Assembly: GCA_003232965.1 (NCBI GenBank) | Contig: QIKG01000295.1 | Coordinates: forward strand, 1-15,702 | Reading direction: 5' to 3' | Origin: Oceanospirillales bacterium | GTDB lineage: Bacteria; Pseudomonadota; Gammaproteobacteria; Xanthomonadales; SZUA-36 | DNA: 15,702 nt | Part shown: positions 1-6,006 of the stretch, piece by piece | Position numbering within the stretch: the first letter of the stretch is position 1 | Layout of the letters: each line of letters starts with the position of its first letter | Notes under the pieces: model-generated | Told to the model about the DNA's origin: nothing | What the model saw: the letters and a program-made list of their open reading frames with translations, nothing else | Databases searched by the model: none | Translations under genes and position numbers: made by a program

Positions 1-152
1 AAGCTAAAGCTGAAGCTACAGAAGAAGAAGTAGTCGCAGAAGCTGAATCAACAAAGCCTGCTGCTAAGAAAAAAACCAGCAAGAAAAAAGCCGCTAAGAA
101 AAAGGCCAGCAAGAAAAAAACGGCTAAAAAAACCGCTGAAAAAGACGACTAA
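1..152 (+). CDS. rpsB: 30S ribosomal protein S2, C-terminal end (partial)
   Basis: Only the last 49 codons and the TAA stop are present; the reading frame enters at base 3 and the 5' part lies outside the window. The visible peptide starts acidic and alanine-rich (A-K-A-E-A-T-E-E-E) and then becomes a lysine-rich tail built from four A/T/S-spaced KKK triplets, ending K-D-D. No S2 core fold is visible, so the call rests on position: directly upstream of tsf, where rpsB is almost universal in bacteria. S2 binds the small subunit near the S1 site. S2 proteins of many gammaproteobacteria carry extra C-terminal tails of low complexity, but the repeated KKK pattern resembles histone-H1-like or AlgP-type tails. 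A different lysine-rich protein cannot be fully excluded. Confidence 0.8.
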   Translation, partial: AKAEATEEEVVAEAESTKPAAKKKTSKKKAAKKKASKKKTAKKTAEKDD

Positions 153-157
153 TATTG

Positions 158-179
158 ACCGGCAGCTAAGTCTGCCGGT
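158..179 (+). promoter_or_regulatory. Hairpin in rpsB-tsf spacer (attenuator or processing site)
   Basis: A perfect 8-bp inverted repeat, ACCGGCAG at 158-165 and CTGCCGGT at 172-179, with a 6-base loop, begins 6 bases after the rpsB stop. It is GC-rich enough to be a terminator stem, but it is followed by TCGTCGAACG with no T-tract, so it is not a canonical intrinsic terminator. A partial terminator/attenuator or an RNA-processing or mRNA-stabilising hairpin that lets rpsB and tsf be expressed at different levels is the likely role (inference). Confidence 0.5.
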
Positions 180-210
180 TCGTCGAACGAGTTAAATTTT
201 AATGACAACT

Positions 211-229
211 GGCCTTTGACTCAAAGGCC
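211..229 (+). promoter_or_regulatory. Second hairpin/palindrome upstream of tsf
   Basis: GGCCTTTGA at 211-219 and TCAAAGGCC at 221-229 form a 19-bp palindrome around a single C; as RNA this folds as a 7-bp stem with a 5-base loop. It ends about 10 bases before the GAGGT ribosome-binding site of tsf (240-244). It could affect tsf translation or mRNA stability, or be a protein-binding dyad; the sequence does not decide between them. Confidence 0.45.
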
Positions 230-250
230 TATAACAAATGAGGTATCGTT

Positions 251-1129
251 ATGGCAATTACTGCTGCAATGGTTAAAGACCTGCGCGAACGCACAGGCGC
301 AGGCATGATGGAATGTAAAAAAGCACTGGTCGCTGCCGATGGCAGTATAGATACAGCAATCGAGAACATGCGTAAAGCCGGCATGGCTAAGGCTGATAAA
401 AAAGCCAGCCGTGTCGCTGCAGAAGGCCTGGTTGTTGTGGCGCAGAGCGCAGATAACAAAGAAGCTGTTCTTGTAGAAATTAACAGCGAAACCGATTTTG
501 CTGCTAAAGATGATAATTTCACTGGCTTTGTCCGCAGAGTCGCTGATGTTGCCTTGGCAGCTAACCCGAACACTGTTGAAGAGTTGCTGGCTGCAGAGTA
601 TGCAGACGGCGAAACAGTTGAAATAGCACGCCAGGCACTAATTTCAAAAATCGGTGAGAATATTCAGGTTCGGCGTTTTGAGCGGATCAATACAGACGGC
701 GTAGTAGGAGCTTATATCCACGGCGGTCGTATCGGTGTACTGGTAGAACTGCAGGGTGGCAATAGTGAATTAGCTAAAGATATTGCCATGCATGTTGCTG
801 CTATCAACCCGCAATTTGTTAGTGCCGACCAGGTACCCGCTGAAGTACTTGAGAAGGAAAAAGCCATTCTCATCGCCCAGGCTGAAGACTCCGGTAAGCC
901 AGCTGATATAATCGAAAAAATGGTTGTCGGTCGGATTCGCAAATTCCTCGCAGAAATCACCCTGTTGGGACAGGCATTTGTGAAAGACTCTGAAATTACT
1001 GTAGAAAAATTACTGCATAAACACGAAGCCAGCGTTATAAAATATACCCGACTGGCCGTGGGTGAAGGTATCGAGAAGAAAGAAGATAACTTTGCTGCAG
1101 AAGTTATGCAGCAAGTCAAGGGAGCATAA
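251..1129 (+). CDS. tsf: Translation elongation factor Ts
   Basis: EF-Ts is the cytoplasmic nucleotide-exchange factor that removes GDP from EF-Tu during elongation. The 292-residue product is close to the usual 283-295. The N-terminal UBA-like domain (about residues 1-55) has the family pattern K-D-L-R-E-R-T-G-A-G-M-M-E-C-K-K-A-L. The conserved T-D-F at residues 81-83, inside N-S-E-T-D-F-A-A-K-D-D-N-F, is the segment known to contact EF-Tu. The dimerisation/core region and the C-terminal module follow. The ATG at 251 has a clear GAGGT six bases upstream. It lies in the usual rpsB-tsf-pyrH order, separated from rpsB by two hairpins and from pyrH by 3 bases, so it is probably cotranscribed with both. 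Confidence 0.98.
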   Translation: MAITAAMVKDLRERTGAGMMECKKALVAADGSIDTAIENMRKAGMAKADKKASRVAAEGLVVVAQSADNKEAVLVEINSETDFAAKDDNFTGFVRRVADVALAANPNTVEELLAAEYADGETVEIARQALISKIGENIQVRRFERINTDGVVGAYIHGGRIGVLVELQGGNSELAKDIAMHVAAINPQFVSADQVPAEVLEKEKAILIAQAEDSGKPADIIEKMVVGRIRKFLAEITLLGQAFVKDSEITVEKLLHKHEASVIKYTRLAVGEGIEKKEDNFAAEVMQQVKGA

Positions 1130-1132
1130 GCT

Positions 1133-1852
1133 GTGGCTAAGGCTGCCTATCAGCGGATTCTACTCAAACTCAGCGGTGAAGCATTGCTGGGTAATGAGAG
1201 TTACGGGATAGACCCCGTGATTATTTCCCGGATCGCAGAAGAGGTCCGGGAAATACTTGAAACTGGTGTTCAGGTAGCCATTGTTATTGGTGGTGGCAAT
1301 ATTTTCAGAGGCGCCGGCTTAGCAGCCTCCGGCATCGACCGGGTAACCGGCGACCATATGGGCATGCTGGCCACCGTCATCAATTCACTAGCCCTACAAG
1401 ACGCACTGGAACGAGTTGGTGTTTCTGCACGAGTTATGTCTGCCATTTCCATCAACGATGTTTGCGAAGACTATATTCGCCGCCGGGCAATTCGCCACTT
1501 GGAAAAAGGTCGGGTGGTGATTGTAGCTGCCGGCACCGGCAATCCATTCTTCACTACCGATTCGGCAGCCGCATTGCGCGCCATCGAAATAGGTGCTGAC
1601 CTGGTTATCAAAGCAACCAAAGTTGATGGCATTTATTCTGCCGATCCGGTGACAAATTCAGATGCCATTCGCTACGATCAGATCAGTTACGATAAAGTGA
1701 TTACAGATAAGCTTGCGGTCATGGACACCAATGCTATTGTCCTTTGTCGCGATCAAAATATGCCCATCAGGGTATTCAATATGTTTGCTGAAGGCCACCT
1801 TCAGCGCCTGGTTTGTGGCGAAGCCATTGGTACCTTAGTCAATAAGGACTGA
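1133..1852 (+). CDS. pyrH: Uridylate (UMP) kinase
   Basis: PyrH phosphorylates UMP to UDP in pyrimidine nucleotide synthesis and belongs to the amino-acid-kinase fold, unlike eukaryotic UMP kinases. The 239-residue length matches the family (E. coli 241). Visible motifs are L-L-K-L-S-G-E-A at residues 10-17 (phosphate binding), G-G-G-N-I-F-R-G, the D-H-M-G-M-L-A-T-V-I-N segment near the UMP site, and G-T-G-N-P-F-F-T-T-D-S-A-A-A-L-R. The start is a GTG at 1133 with AAGGGAG at 1118-1124, inside the end of tsf, 8 bases upstream. It is tightly coupled to tsf. A 240-base spacer follows, which is longer than usual before frr. Confidence 0.98.
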   Translation: MAKAAYQRILLKLSGEALLGNESYGIDPVIISRIAEEVREILETGVQVAIVIGGGNIFRGAGLAASGIDRVTGDHMGMLATVINSLALQDALERVGVSARVMSAISINDVCEDYIRRRAIRHLEKGRVVIVAAGTGNPFFTTDSAAALRAIEIGADLVIKATKVDGIYSADPVTNSDAIRYDQISYDKVITDKLAVMDTNAIVLCRDQNMPIRVFNMFAEGHLQRLVCGEAIGTLVNKD

Positions 1853-1910
1853 TTCCAGCGCAGAATACAGCCCTATTTCTGCTACAATCTGTCATAAGTC
1901 CGTGCTTTTA

Positions 1911-1942
1911 TTGTACGGGTAATTGTATAAGCTACTTATAAT
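1911..1942 (+). promoter_or_regulatory. Candidate sigma-70 promoter upstream of frr
   Basis: A perfect TATAAT lies at 1937-1942. The best -35 candidate is TTGTAC at 1911-1916, but the 20-base spacing is longer than the usual 16-18, so the -35 assignment is weak. If real, transcription would begin near 1949 and place the 12-bp tandem repeat in the leader of frr. This would give frr a promoter independent of tsf-pyrH. Confidence 0.35.
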
Positions 1943-1979
1943 CTCATTGGTTGGTAGCGGATATGATCTGAGCCTGAGC

Positions 1980-2039
1980 TAATAACTAAGTTAATAACTA
2001 AGTTAATAACTAAGTTAATAACTAAGTAAAAAACTGAGC
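1980..2039 (+). repeat. 12-bp tandem repeat, four perfect copies plus one decayed
   Basis: TAATAACTAAGT occurs four times without error (1980-1991, 1992-2003, 2004-2015, 2016-2027), followed by a decayed copy AAAAAACTGAGC at 2028-2039 (8 of 12 bases match). Two CTGAGC hexamers directly precede the array (1968-1979), and the decayed copy also ends in CTGAGC. Each junction between copies makes the dyad AGTTA-A-TAACT (1989-1999, 2001-2011, 2013-2023). The array is in the non-coding spacer between pyrH and frr, ending about 54 bases before the frr start. Copy number could vary by slippage; function is unknown. Confidence 0.9.
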
Positions 2040-2092
2040 AAAAACACTGGCCAGCAGCCTAAATTAACCACCAGACTGATAGAGACTCCAAC

Positions 2093-2650
2093 ATGATTAA
2101 CGATATCATCAAAGACGCTAAAATCCGCATGGGCAAAAGCATCGATACCCTGCGCCAGACATTGGCAAAAGTTCGTACCGGTCGCGCACACCCCAGTTTG
2201 CTGGAACATGTTACGGTTGATTATTATGGCTCCGAGGTACCTTTGAGCCAAGTATCCAATATTATTGTCGAAGACGCGCGTATGCTCAGCTTAATTCCCT
2301 GGGAAAAATCCATGGTTGGGCCGATTGAAAAAGCCATTATGAAATCCGATCTGGGGCTGAATCCGGCAACTTCTGGAACCAATATCCGCATTCCCTTACC
2401 GGCACTCACCGAAGATCGTCGACGCGAACTCGGAAAAGTTGTCCACAATGACGGCGAAAACTGCAAAATCGCTATCCGTAATATCCGTCGCGATGCGAAT
2501 AATCATGTAAAAGACCTGCTTAAATCAAAGGATATATCCGAAGATGAAGAACGCCGCGCGGAAACCCAGGTGCAAGCGGTAACTGATGAATTCGTTGCTC
2601 AAGTAGATAAAATTGTTTCGGTTAAAGAAAAAGAGTTGCTGGAAATCTAG
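2093..2650 (+). CDS. frr: Ribosome recycling factor
   Basis: RRF works with EF-G to split the post-termination ribosome and release mRNA and tRNA. The 185-residue product equals the E. coli length exactly. It shows the family pattern: an N-terminal helix (M-I-N-D-I-I-K-D-A), the hinge region with R-T-G-R-A-H-P-S-L-L, the small beta domain (V-D-Y-Y-G-S-E-V-P-L), then the long C-terminal helices with D-E-E-R-R-A-E. The ATG at 2093 has only a weak AGAG eight bases upstream. In E. coli dxr follows frr; here uppS follows after 43 bases. Confidence 0.98.
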   Translation: MINDIIKDAKIRMGKSIDTLRQTLAKVRTGRAHPSLLEHVTVDYYGSEVPLSQVSNIIVEDARMLSLIPWEKSMVGPIEKAIMKSDLGLNPATSGTNIRIPLPALTEDRRRELGKVVHNDGENCKIAIRNIRRDANNHVKDLLKSKDISEDEERRAETQVQAVTDEFVAQVDKIVSVKEKELLEI

Positions 2651-2693
2651 CTGCTTACAGATTTTAACTTAGCTGAGAAATGAAAATATATCA

Positions 2694-3434
2694 ATGAATA
2701 ACAATAAGCTACCACAGCATCTTGCCATCATCATGGATGGCAATGGTCGCTGGGCAGCCCGTAAGGGGCAAGCCAGGGGGCTTGGCCACCGTGCCGGCCG
2801 TAAAGCGCTGCGGGAAGTTGTTGAGCATGTTTCCGGACTGGGTATTCCGATACTGACCGTATTCGCCTTCAGCAGTGAAAACTGGCAACGCCCCTCTGCC
2901 GAGGTACAACTGTTACTGGAGCTTTTCAAGCGAGCACTGAACCGCGAAGTTCGAGAATTGCATGAGAGTAACATTGGTATTCGTTTTATTGGTGATCGTT
3001 CACGCTTCAGCACTCAACTCCAGAATAAAATGCAGGAAGCTGAACTGCTAACCACCGACAATGACAGCTTACAATTAAATATCGCTGTTAATTACGGCGG
3101 GCGCTGGGATATTACTCAGGCAGCGCGCAGATTGGCGTTGAAGGTTGCTGCCGGCGAGCTTCAGCCGGAAAGAATTGATGAAGCCGTTTTCTCAAAAGAA
3201 ATATCACTGGCTGATGGCCCCGCCCCGGATTTTCTCATCCGTACCGGCGGCGAACAACGCATCAGCAATTTTCTGCTCTGGCAATTGGCCTATTGTGAGA
3301 TTTACTTCACAGATACTTTGTGGCCGGATTTTAATGCGCAAAACCTGAATTTGGCACTGCTCGAATACAGTCACAGGCAACGGCGTTTTGGTAGCACCCC
3401 GCTGCAGGCCGCTGAACGGGCACAGAGTGTTTAA
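2694..3434 (+). CDS. uppS: Undecaprenyl diphosphate synthase (cis-prenyltransferase)
   Basis: UppS (also called IspU) condenses isopentenyl diphosphate units onto farnesyl diphosphate to make C55 undecaprenyl diphosphate, the precursor of the lipid carrier for peptidoglycan and O-antigen. The 246-residue protein has the catalytic Asp15 in I-I-M-D-G-N-G-R-W-A, the F-S-S-E-N-W motif, and the C-terminal substrate-binding R-T-G-G-E at residues 183-187 followed by F-L-L-W-Q and E-I-Y-F-T-D-T-L-W-P-D-F. It is soluble and membrane-associated. The ATG at 2694 has only a weak GAGA upstream. The stop overlaps the proposed GTG start of cdsA by 8 bases, which suggests translational coupling. Confidence 0.97.
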   Translation: MNNNKLPQHLAIIMDGNGRWAARKGQARGLGHRAGRKALREVVEHVSGLGIPILTVFAFSSENWQRPSAEVQLLLELFKRALNREVRELHESNIGIRFIGDRSRFSTQLQNKMQEAELLTTDNDSLQLNIAVNYGGRWDITQAARRLALKVAAGELQPERIDEAVFSKEISLADGPAPDFLIRTGGEQRISNFLLWQLAYCEIYFTDTLWPDFNAQNLNLALLEYSHRQRRFGSTPLQAAERAQSV

Positions 3435-4287
3435 GACCCGGGTTATTACTGCGCTGGTTTTATTGCCAGTTTTCCTTTTTTTATTGTTCGGGCTTTCAGC
3501 GCAAGCATTTTCCCTGTTTTTCGGCGTGCTAATGCTGATAGGCGGCTGGGAATATTCGCGCCTGTGTGGCCTCGTTTCTGTCCCGCGCCGCCTACTATAC
3601 CTATTCATCCTAGTGGCAATACTGATTTACCTAGCAAGCAATAACGGTAACAACCCGCTGGCTGATATTGTCAACGGAATCAGTCTTAACCCTGATCTCA
3701 ATTACTTCTTTATGGGTCTCTGGTTATTAGCTTTCGTTCGCTTACTCAGTTGGCAACCACCAGTTAAAAACTCCAGTCCGAGCCTAGTAAATATCAGTAT
3801 TAATTGCAGTTTTAGCATTCTTCTACTGGCTGGGGCCTGGTATGCCATTAGCCGCTTACGCTTTCTCGAAATGGGAGAATGGTGGGTATTATCCTTATTT
3901 TTCATTGTCTGGGCAGCTGATGTAGGTGCTTACCTGTGTGGCAAACAATTCGGGAAAAGCCGACTTGCACCCCTTATTAGTCCTGGAAAAACCCGTGCTG
4001 GCGTCTACGGCGGAGTGGTTTTATCACTGCTGACCGGCTGGTTATTTATCCAACTGGCACCGATCCATGTTGTAGCACTACCTTTCTATTTGCTCGGGGT
4101 GCTGGCTCTCAGCCTGATTTCAGTGGTTGGCGACCTCTATGTGAGCCTGCATAAACGCAGCACTGGCATCAAAGATAGTGGCCACCTATTTCCCGGCCAC
4201 GGCGGCATTCTAGACCGGCTTGACAGCACTATTGCTACCGCGCCTTTTTATCTGGCCTTGTTGGCTTGTCTACCGCAATCCCCTTAA
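3427..4287 (+). CDS. cdsA: Phosphatidate cytidylyltransferase (CDP-diglyceride synthase)
   Basis: CdsA makes CDP-diacylglycerol from CTP and phosphatidic acid in the inner membrane, feeding all phospholipid synthesis. The product has many hydrophobic segments and the family signature near the C-terminus, K-D-S-G-H-L-F-P-G-H-G-G-I-L-D-R-L-D-S. I start it at GTG 3427, giving 286 residues beginning V-F-K-T-R-V-I-T-A-L-V-L-L-P, which matches the normal CdsA N-terminus (K-x-R-x-x-T-A-L). An in-frame ATG at 3388 would add 13 residues of polar sequence that lie inside uppS codons and look like read-through of the overlap. It overlaps uppS by 8 bases. In Pseudomonas dxr follows; here a MITE-like element follows instead. 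Confidence 0.95.
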   Translation: MFKTRVITALVLLPVFLFLLFGLSAQAFSLFFGVLMLIGGWEYSRLCGLVSVPRRLLYLFILVAILIYLASNNGNNPLADIVNGISLNPDLNYFFMGLWLLAFVRLLSWQPPVKNSSPSLVNISINCSFSILLLAGAWYAISRLRFLEMGEWWVLSLFFIVWAADVGAYLCGKQFGKSRLAPLISPGKTRAGVYGGVVLSLLTGWLFIQLAPIHVVALPFYLLGVLALSLISVVGDLYVSLHKRSTGIKDSGHLFPGHGGILDRLDSTIATAPFYLALLACLPQSP

Positions 4288-4300
4288 AACAATAACATAA

Positions 4301-4483
4301 GGGCACCTCTATTAATGCAATGAAAGCGCATCTTGAGATCCAAAACCCGCCGCTTCGGCGTCGCCTAAAGCGCCTACTTTTGGTGTAAAACTTGTCAATA
4401 GCAAGCTATTAACTGCATTTCATGCCTTGAATCGACAAATTTTGGATCTCAATCTGACACATCCAGAATTAATAGAGGCGCCC
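4301..4483. mobile_element. MITE-like non-autonomous element (183 bp)
   Basis: Terminal inverted repeats are GGGCACCTCTATTAAT at 4301-4316 and ATTAATAGAGGCGCCC at 4468-4483, 15 of 16 bases complementary. Inside them lies a second, perfect 13-bp inverted pair, TTGAGATCCAAAA at 4333-4345 and TTTTGGATCTCAA at 4440-4452. ATAA directly flanks both ends (4297-4300 and 4484-4487), as expected for a 4-bp target duplication. The interior contains two small hairpins (CGCCG-CTT-CGGCG at 4348-4360 and AATAGC-AA-GCTATT at 4397-4410) and no transposase gene, only a 22-codon ORF. Size, ends and duplication fit a miniature inverted-repeat element moved by a transposase elsewhere; the parent IS family is not identified. 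The element fills most of the 310-base gap between cdsA and rseP. Confidence 0.75.
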
Positions 4484-4504
4484 ATAAAACAATTCGCATA
4501 ATAA

Positions 4505-4535
4505 TTGCGGTATTAACATAAAAACCCTGTAAAAT
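4505..4535 (+). promoter_or_regulatory. Possible promoter for rseP-bamA, weak
   Basis: TTGCGG at 4505-4510 and TAAAAT at 4530-4535 are spaced by 19 bases, just downstream of the MITE-like element and about 60 bases before the proposed rseP start. Match and spacing are suboptimal. A promoter here would make sense if the inserted element interrupts transcription from cdsA, but that is inference. No convincing sigma-E-type promoter was found by eye. Confidence 0.25.
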
Positions 4536-4597
4536 ACACAATCGGAGTAGTGAGCGCCGCGAGTGCTCCTGTGCCATATTTTTCAGTGATGGATGTT

Positions 4598-5971
4598 ATG
4601 ACAGACTTTTTTGGCTCAATAATCTGGTTGATCGTCGCCCTTGGGGTATTGGTCACCTTCCACGAATTCGGACACTATTGGGTGGCCCGGAAGATGGGAG
4701 TGAAGGTTTTGCGCTTTTCTGTCGGCTTCGGCAAGATATTGTGGCGACGAACCGATAAACACGGCACAGAGTTTGTCATTGCTGCATTGCCGCTTGGTGG
4801 TTATGTAAAATTCCTTGATGAACGCGATACAGATGTCTCCGTAGCAGATCAGGACTTCGCTTTTAACCGCAAGTCTGTGGGCCAAAAAATTGCTATCGTT
4901 GCCGCTGGCCCCATATTCAACCTGATCTTGGCAGTTGTGGCATTCTGGATTATGTTTATGGTCGGTATCCCAGAATTACGCCCGGTAATGGGCCAAGTAG
5001 ATGGGGTAGCTGCCACTGCCGGAATTCAGCCAGGTGACACTTTTGTTAGCGTAGATGGTGACCCAACCATTACACTTTCACACACCCGCCTTGCCCTGAT
5101 CGGCCCTGCCCTTGATCGTAGTGACATTCCGGTGGTTGTCAAAGATGCCAACGGTATTGAGTCCACACTTATTCTCCCTCTCAGCCGGTTGGATGACAGC
5201 TTTGAGGAAGAACACCTACTGACCGGCATTGGTCTTACCCCTTGGCGTCCGCAACGAGACGCTGTGATTGATCAGGTAAGCCCAGATTCACCGGCTGAAC
5301 TGGCTGGATTAAGAAAAAACGATGAGATTATAAGCATTGCGGGCCAGACGGTAACTGACTGGGGCTATATTGGCCCCTTGATCGCTCGGTATGGTTCAGC
5401 TGATAAAGATTTGGTTATCGAAATCCGTCGCGATAATCTGCCTCAACAATTACTTTTAAAACCTATTTTGTCCACAGATACCGGTCAGAAGAGGTTAATC
5501 ATCGGCATTTCCGCAGCGCCTCTGGATGCTGGACAACGACAACAGCTTGAACATATCTGGATGCAATTGCGCCACCCCCCGGCTGAGGCTTTCGGCCGAG
5601 CGGTTAATGAAACCTGGCGTTTGACCACGGTAACCCTAGGCATGCTCGGTAGAATGATTACCGGAACAGCCTCGCTAAAAAATATATCCGGCCCCATTAC
5701 TATTGCCAAAGCTGCAAATCAGTCGGCTAAAATGGGCGTGAGTTCATTTCTATTTTTTCTTGGGCTTATTAGCCTGAGTCTCGGCATTCTTAACTTGCTG
5801 CCGATACCCGTGCTTGATGGTGGTCACCTGATGTATTACCTGGTTGAAATAGTAAAAGGAAGCCCAGTTTCGGAACAAACCCAGGTAGCAGGTCAATATT
5901 TCGGCCTACTGATTCTCGCCGGCCTTATGAGCCTGGCATTTTTTAACGATATTTTACGGCTGTTCAATTAA
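4598..5971 (+). CDS. rseP: RseP site-2 intramembrane zinc protease
   Basis: RseP cleaves the anti-sigma factor RseA within the inner membrane, after DegS, to release sigma-E; it also clears signal-peptide remnants. The zinc motif H-E-F-G-H is at residues 22-26 of the first membrane segment; the third ligand Asp407 lies in P-V-L-D-G-G-H near the C-terminus. Two periplasmic PDZ domains lie between (about residues 115-215 and 220-310), each with the G-L/I-x-x-G-D or G-L-R-x-x-D-E pattern. I choose ATG 4598 (457 residues) because it puts H22, E23 and H26 exactly at the E. coli positions and has GGA four bases upstream. In-frame GTG 4550, GTG 4586 and ATG 4589 are alternatives adding up to 16 polar residues. 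bamA follows after 35 bases, as in relatives. Confidence 0.96.
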   Translation: MTDFFGSIIWLIVALGVLVTFHEFGHYWVARKMGVKVLRFSVGFGKILWRRTDKHGTEFVIAALPLGGYVKFLDERDTDVSVADQDFAFNRKSVGQKIAIVAAGPIFNLILAVVAFWIMFMVGIPELRPVMGQVDGVAATAGIQPGDTFVSVDGDPTITLSHTRLALIGPALDRSDIPVVVKDANGIESTLILPLSRLDDSFEEEHLLTGIGLTPWRPQRDAVIDQVSPDSPAELAGLRKNDEIISIAGQTVTDWGYIGPLIARYGSADKDLVIEIRRDNLPQQLLLKPILSTDTGQKRLIIGISAAPLDAGQRQQLEHIWMQLRHPPAEAFGRAVNETWRLTTVTLGMLGRMITGTASLKNISGPITIAKAANQSAKMGVSSFLFFLGLISLSLGILNLLPIPVLDGGHLMYYLVEIVKGSPVSEQTQVAGQYFGLLILAGLMSLAFFNDILRLFN

Positions 5972-6006
5972 ACTGCCCCATGATTCTGTCCTGATATATA
6001 AATAAT

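Noticed and set aside
712..1119. 135-codon minus-strand ORF within tsf
   Set aside because: Antisense shadow of tsf, Ser/Thr-rich low-complexity translation typical of reversed coding sequence.
1968..2039. CRISPR array
   Set aside because: The repeats are 12 bp and directly adjoining, with no spacers; it is a simple tandem repeat.
3204..3608. 134-codon minus-strand ORF across the uppS-cdsA junction
   Set aside because: Opposes two well-supported genes and has no family resemblance.
4320..4388. 22-codon ORF inside the MITE-like element, with an arginine/leucine-rich end
   Set aside because: No ribosome-binding site, overlaps both the subterminal repeat and a hairpin, and resembles no protein I know; most likely chance.
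5972..6006. Sigma-E promoter directly before bamA
   Set aside because: The 35-base spacer shows no GAACTT-like -35 with a suitable -10; bamA probably depends on upstream transcription.
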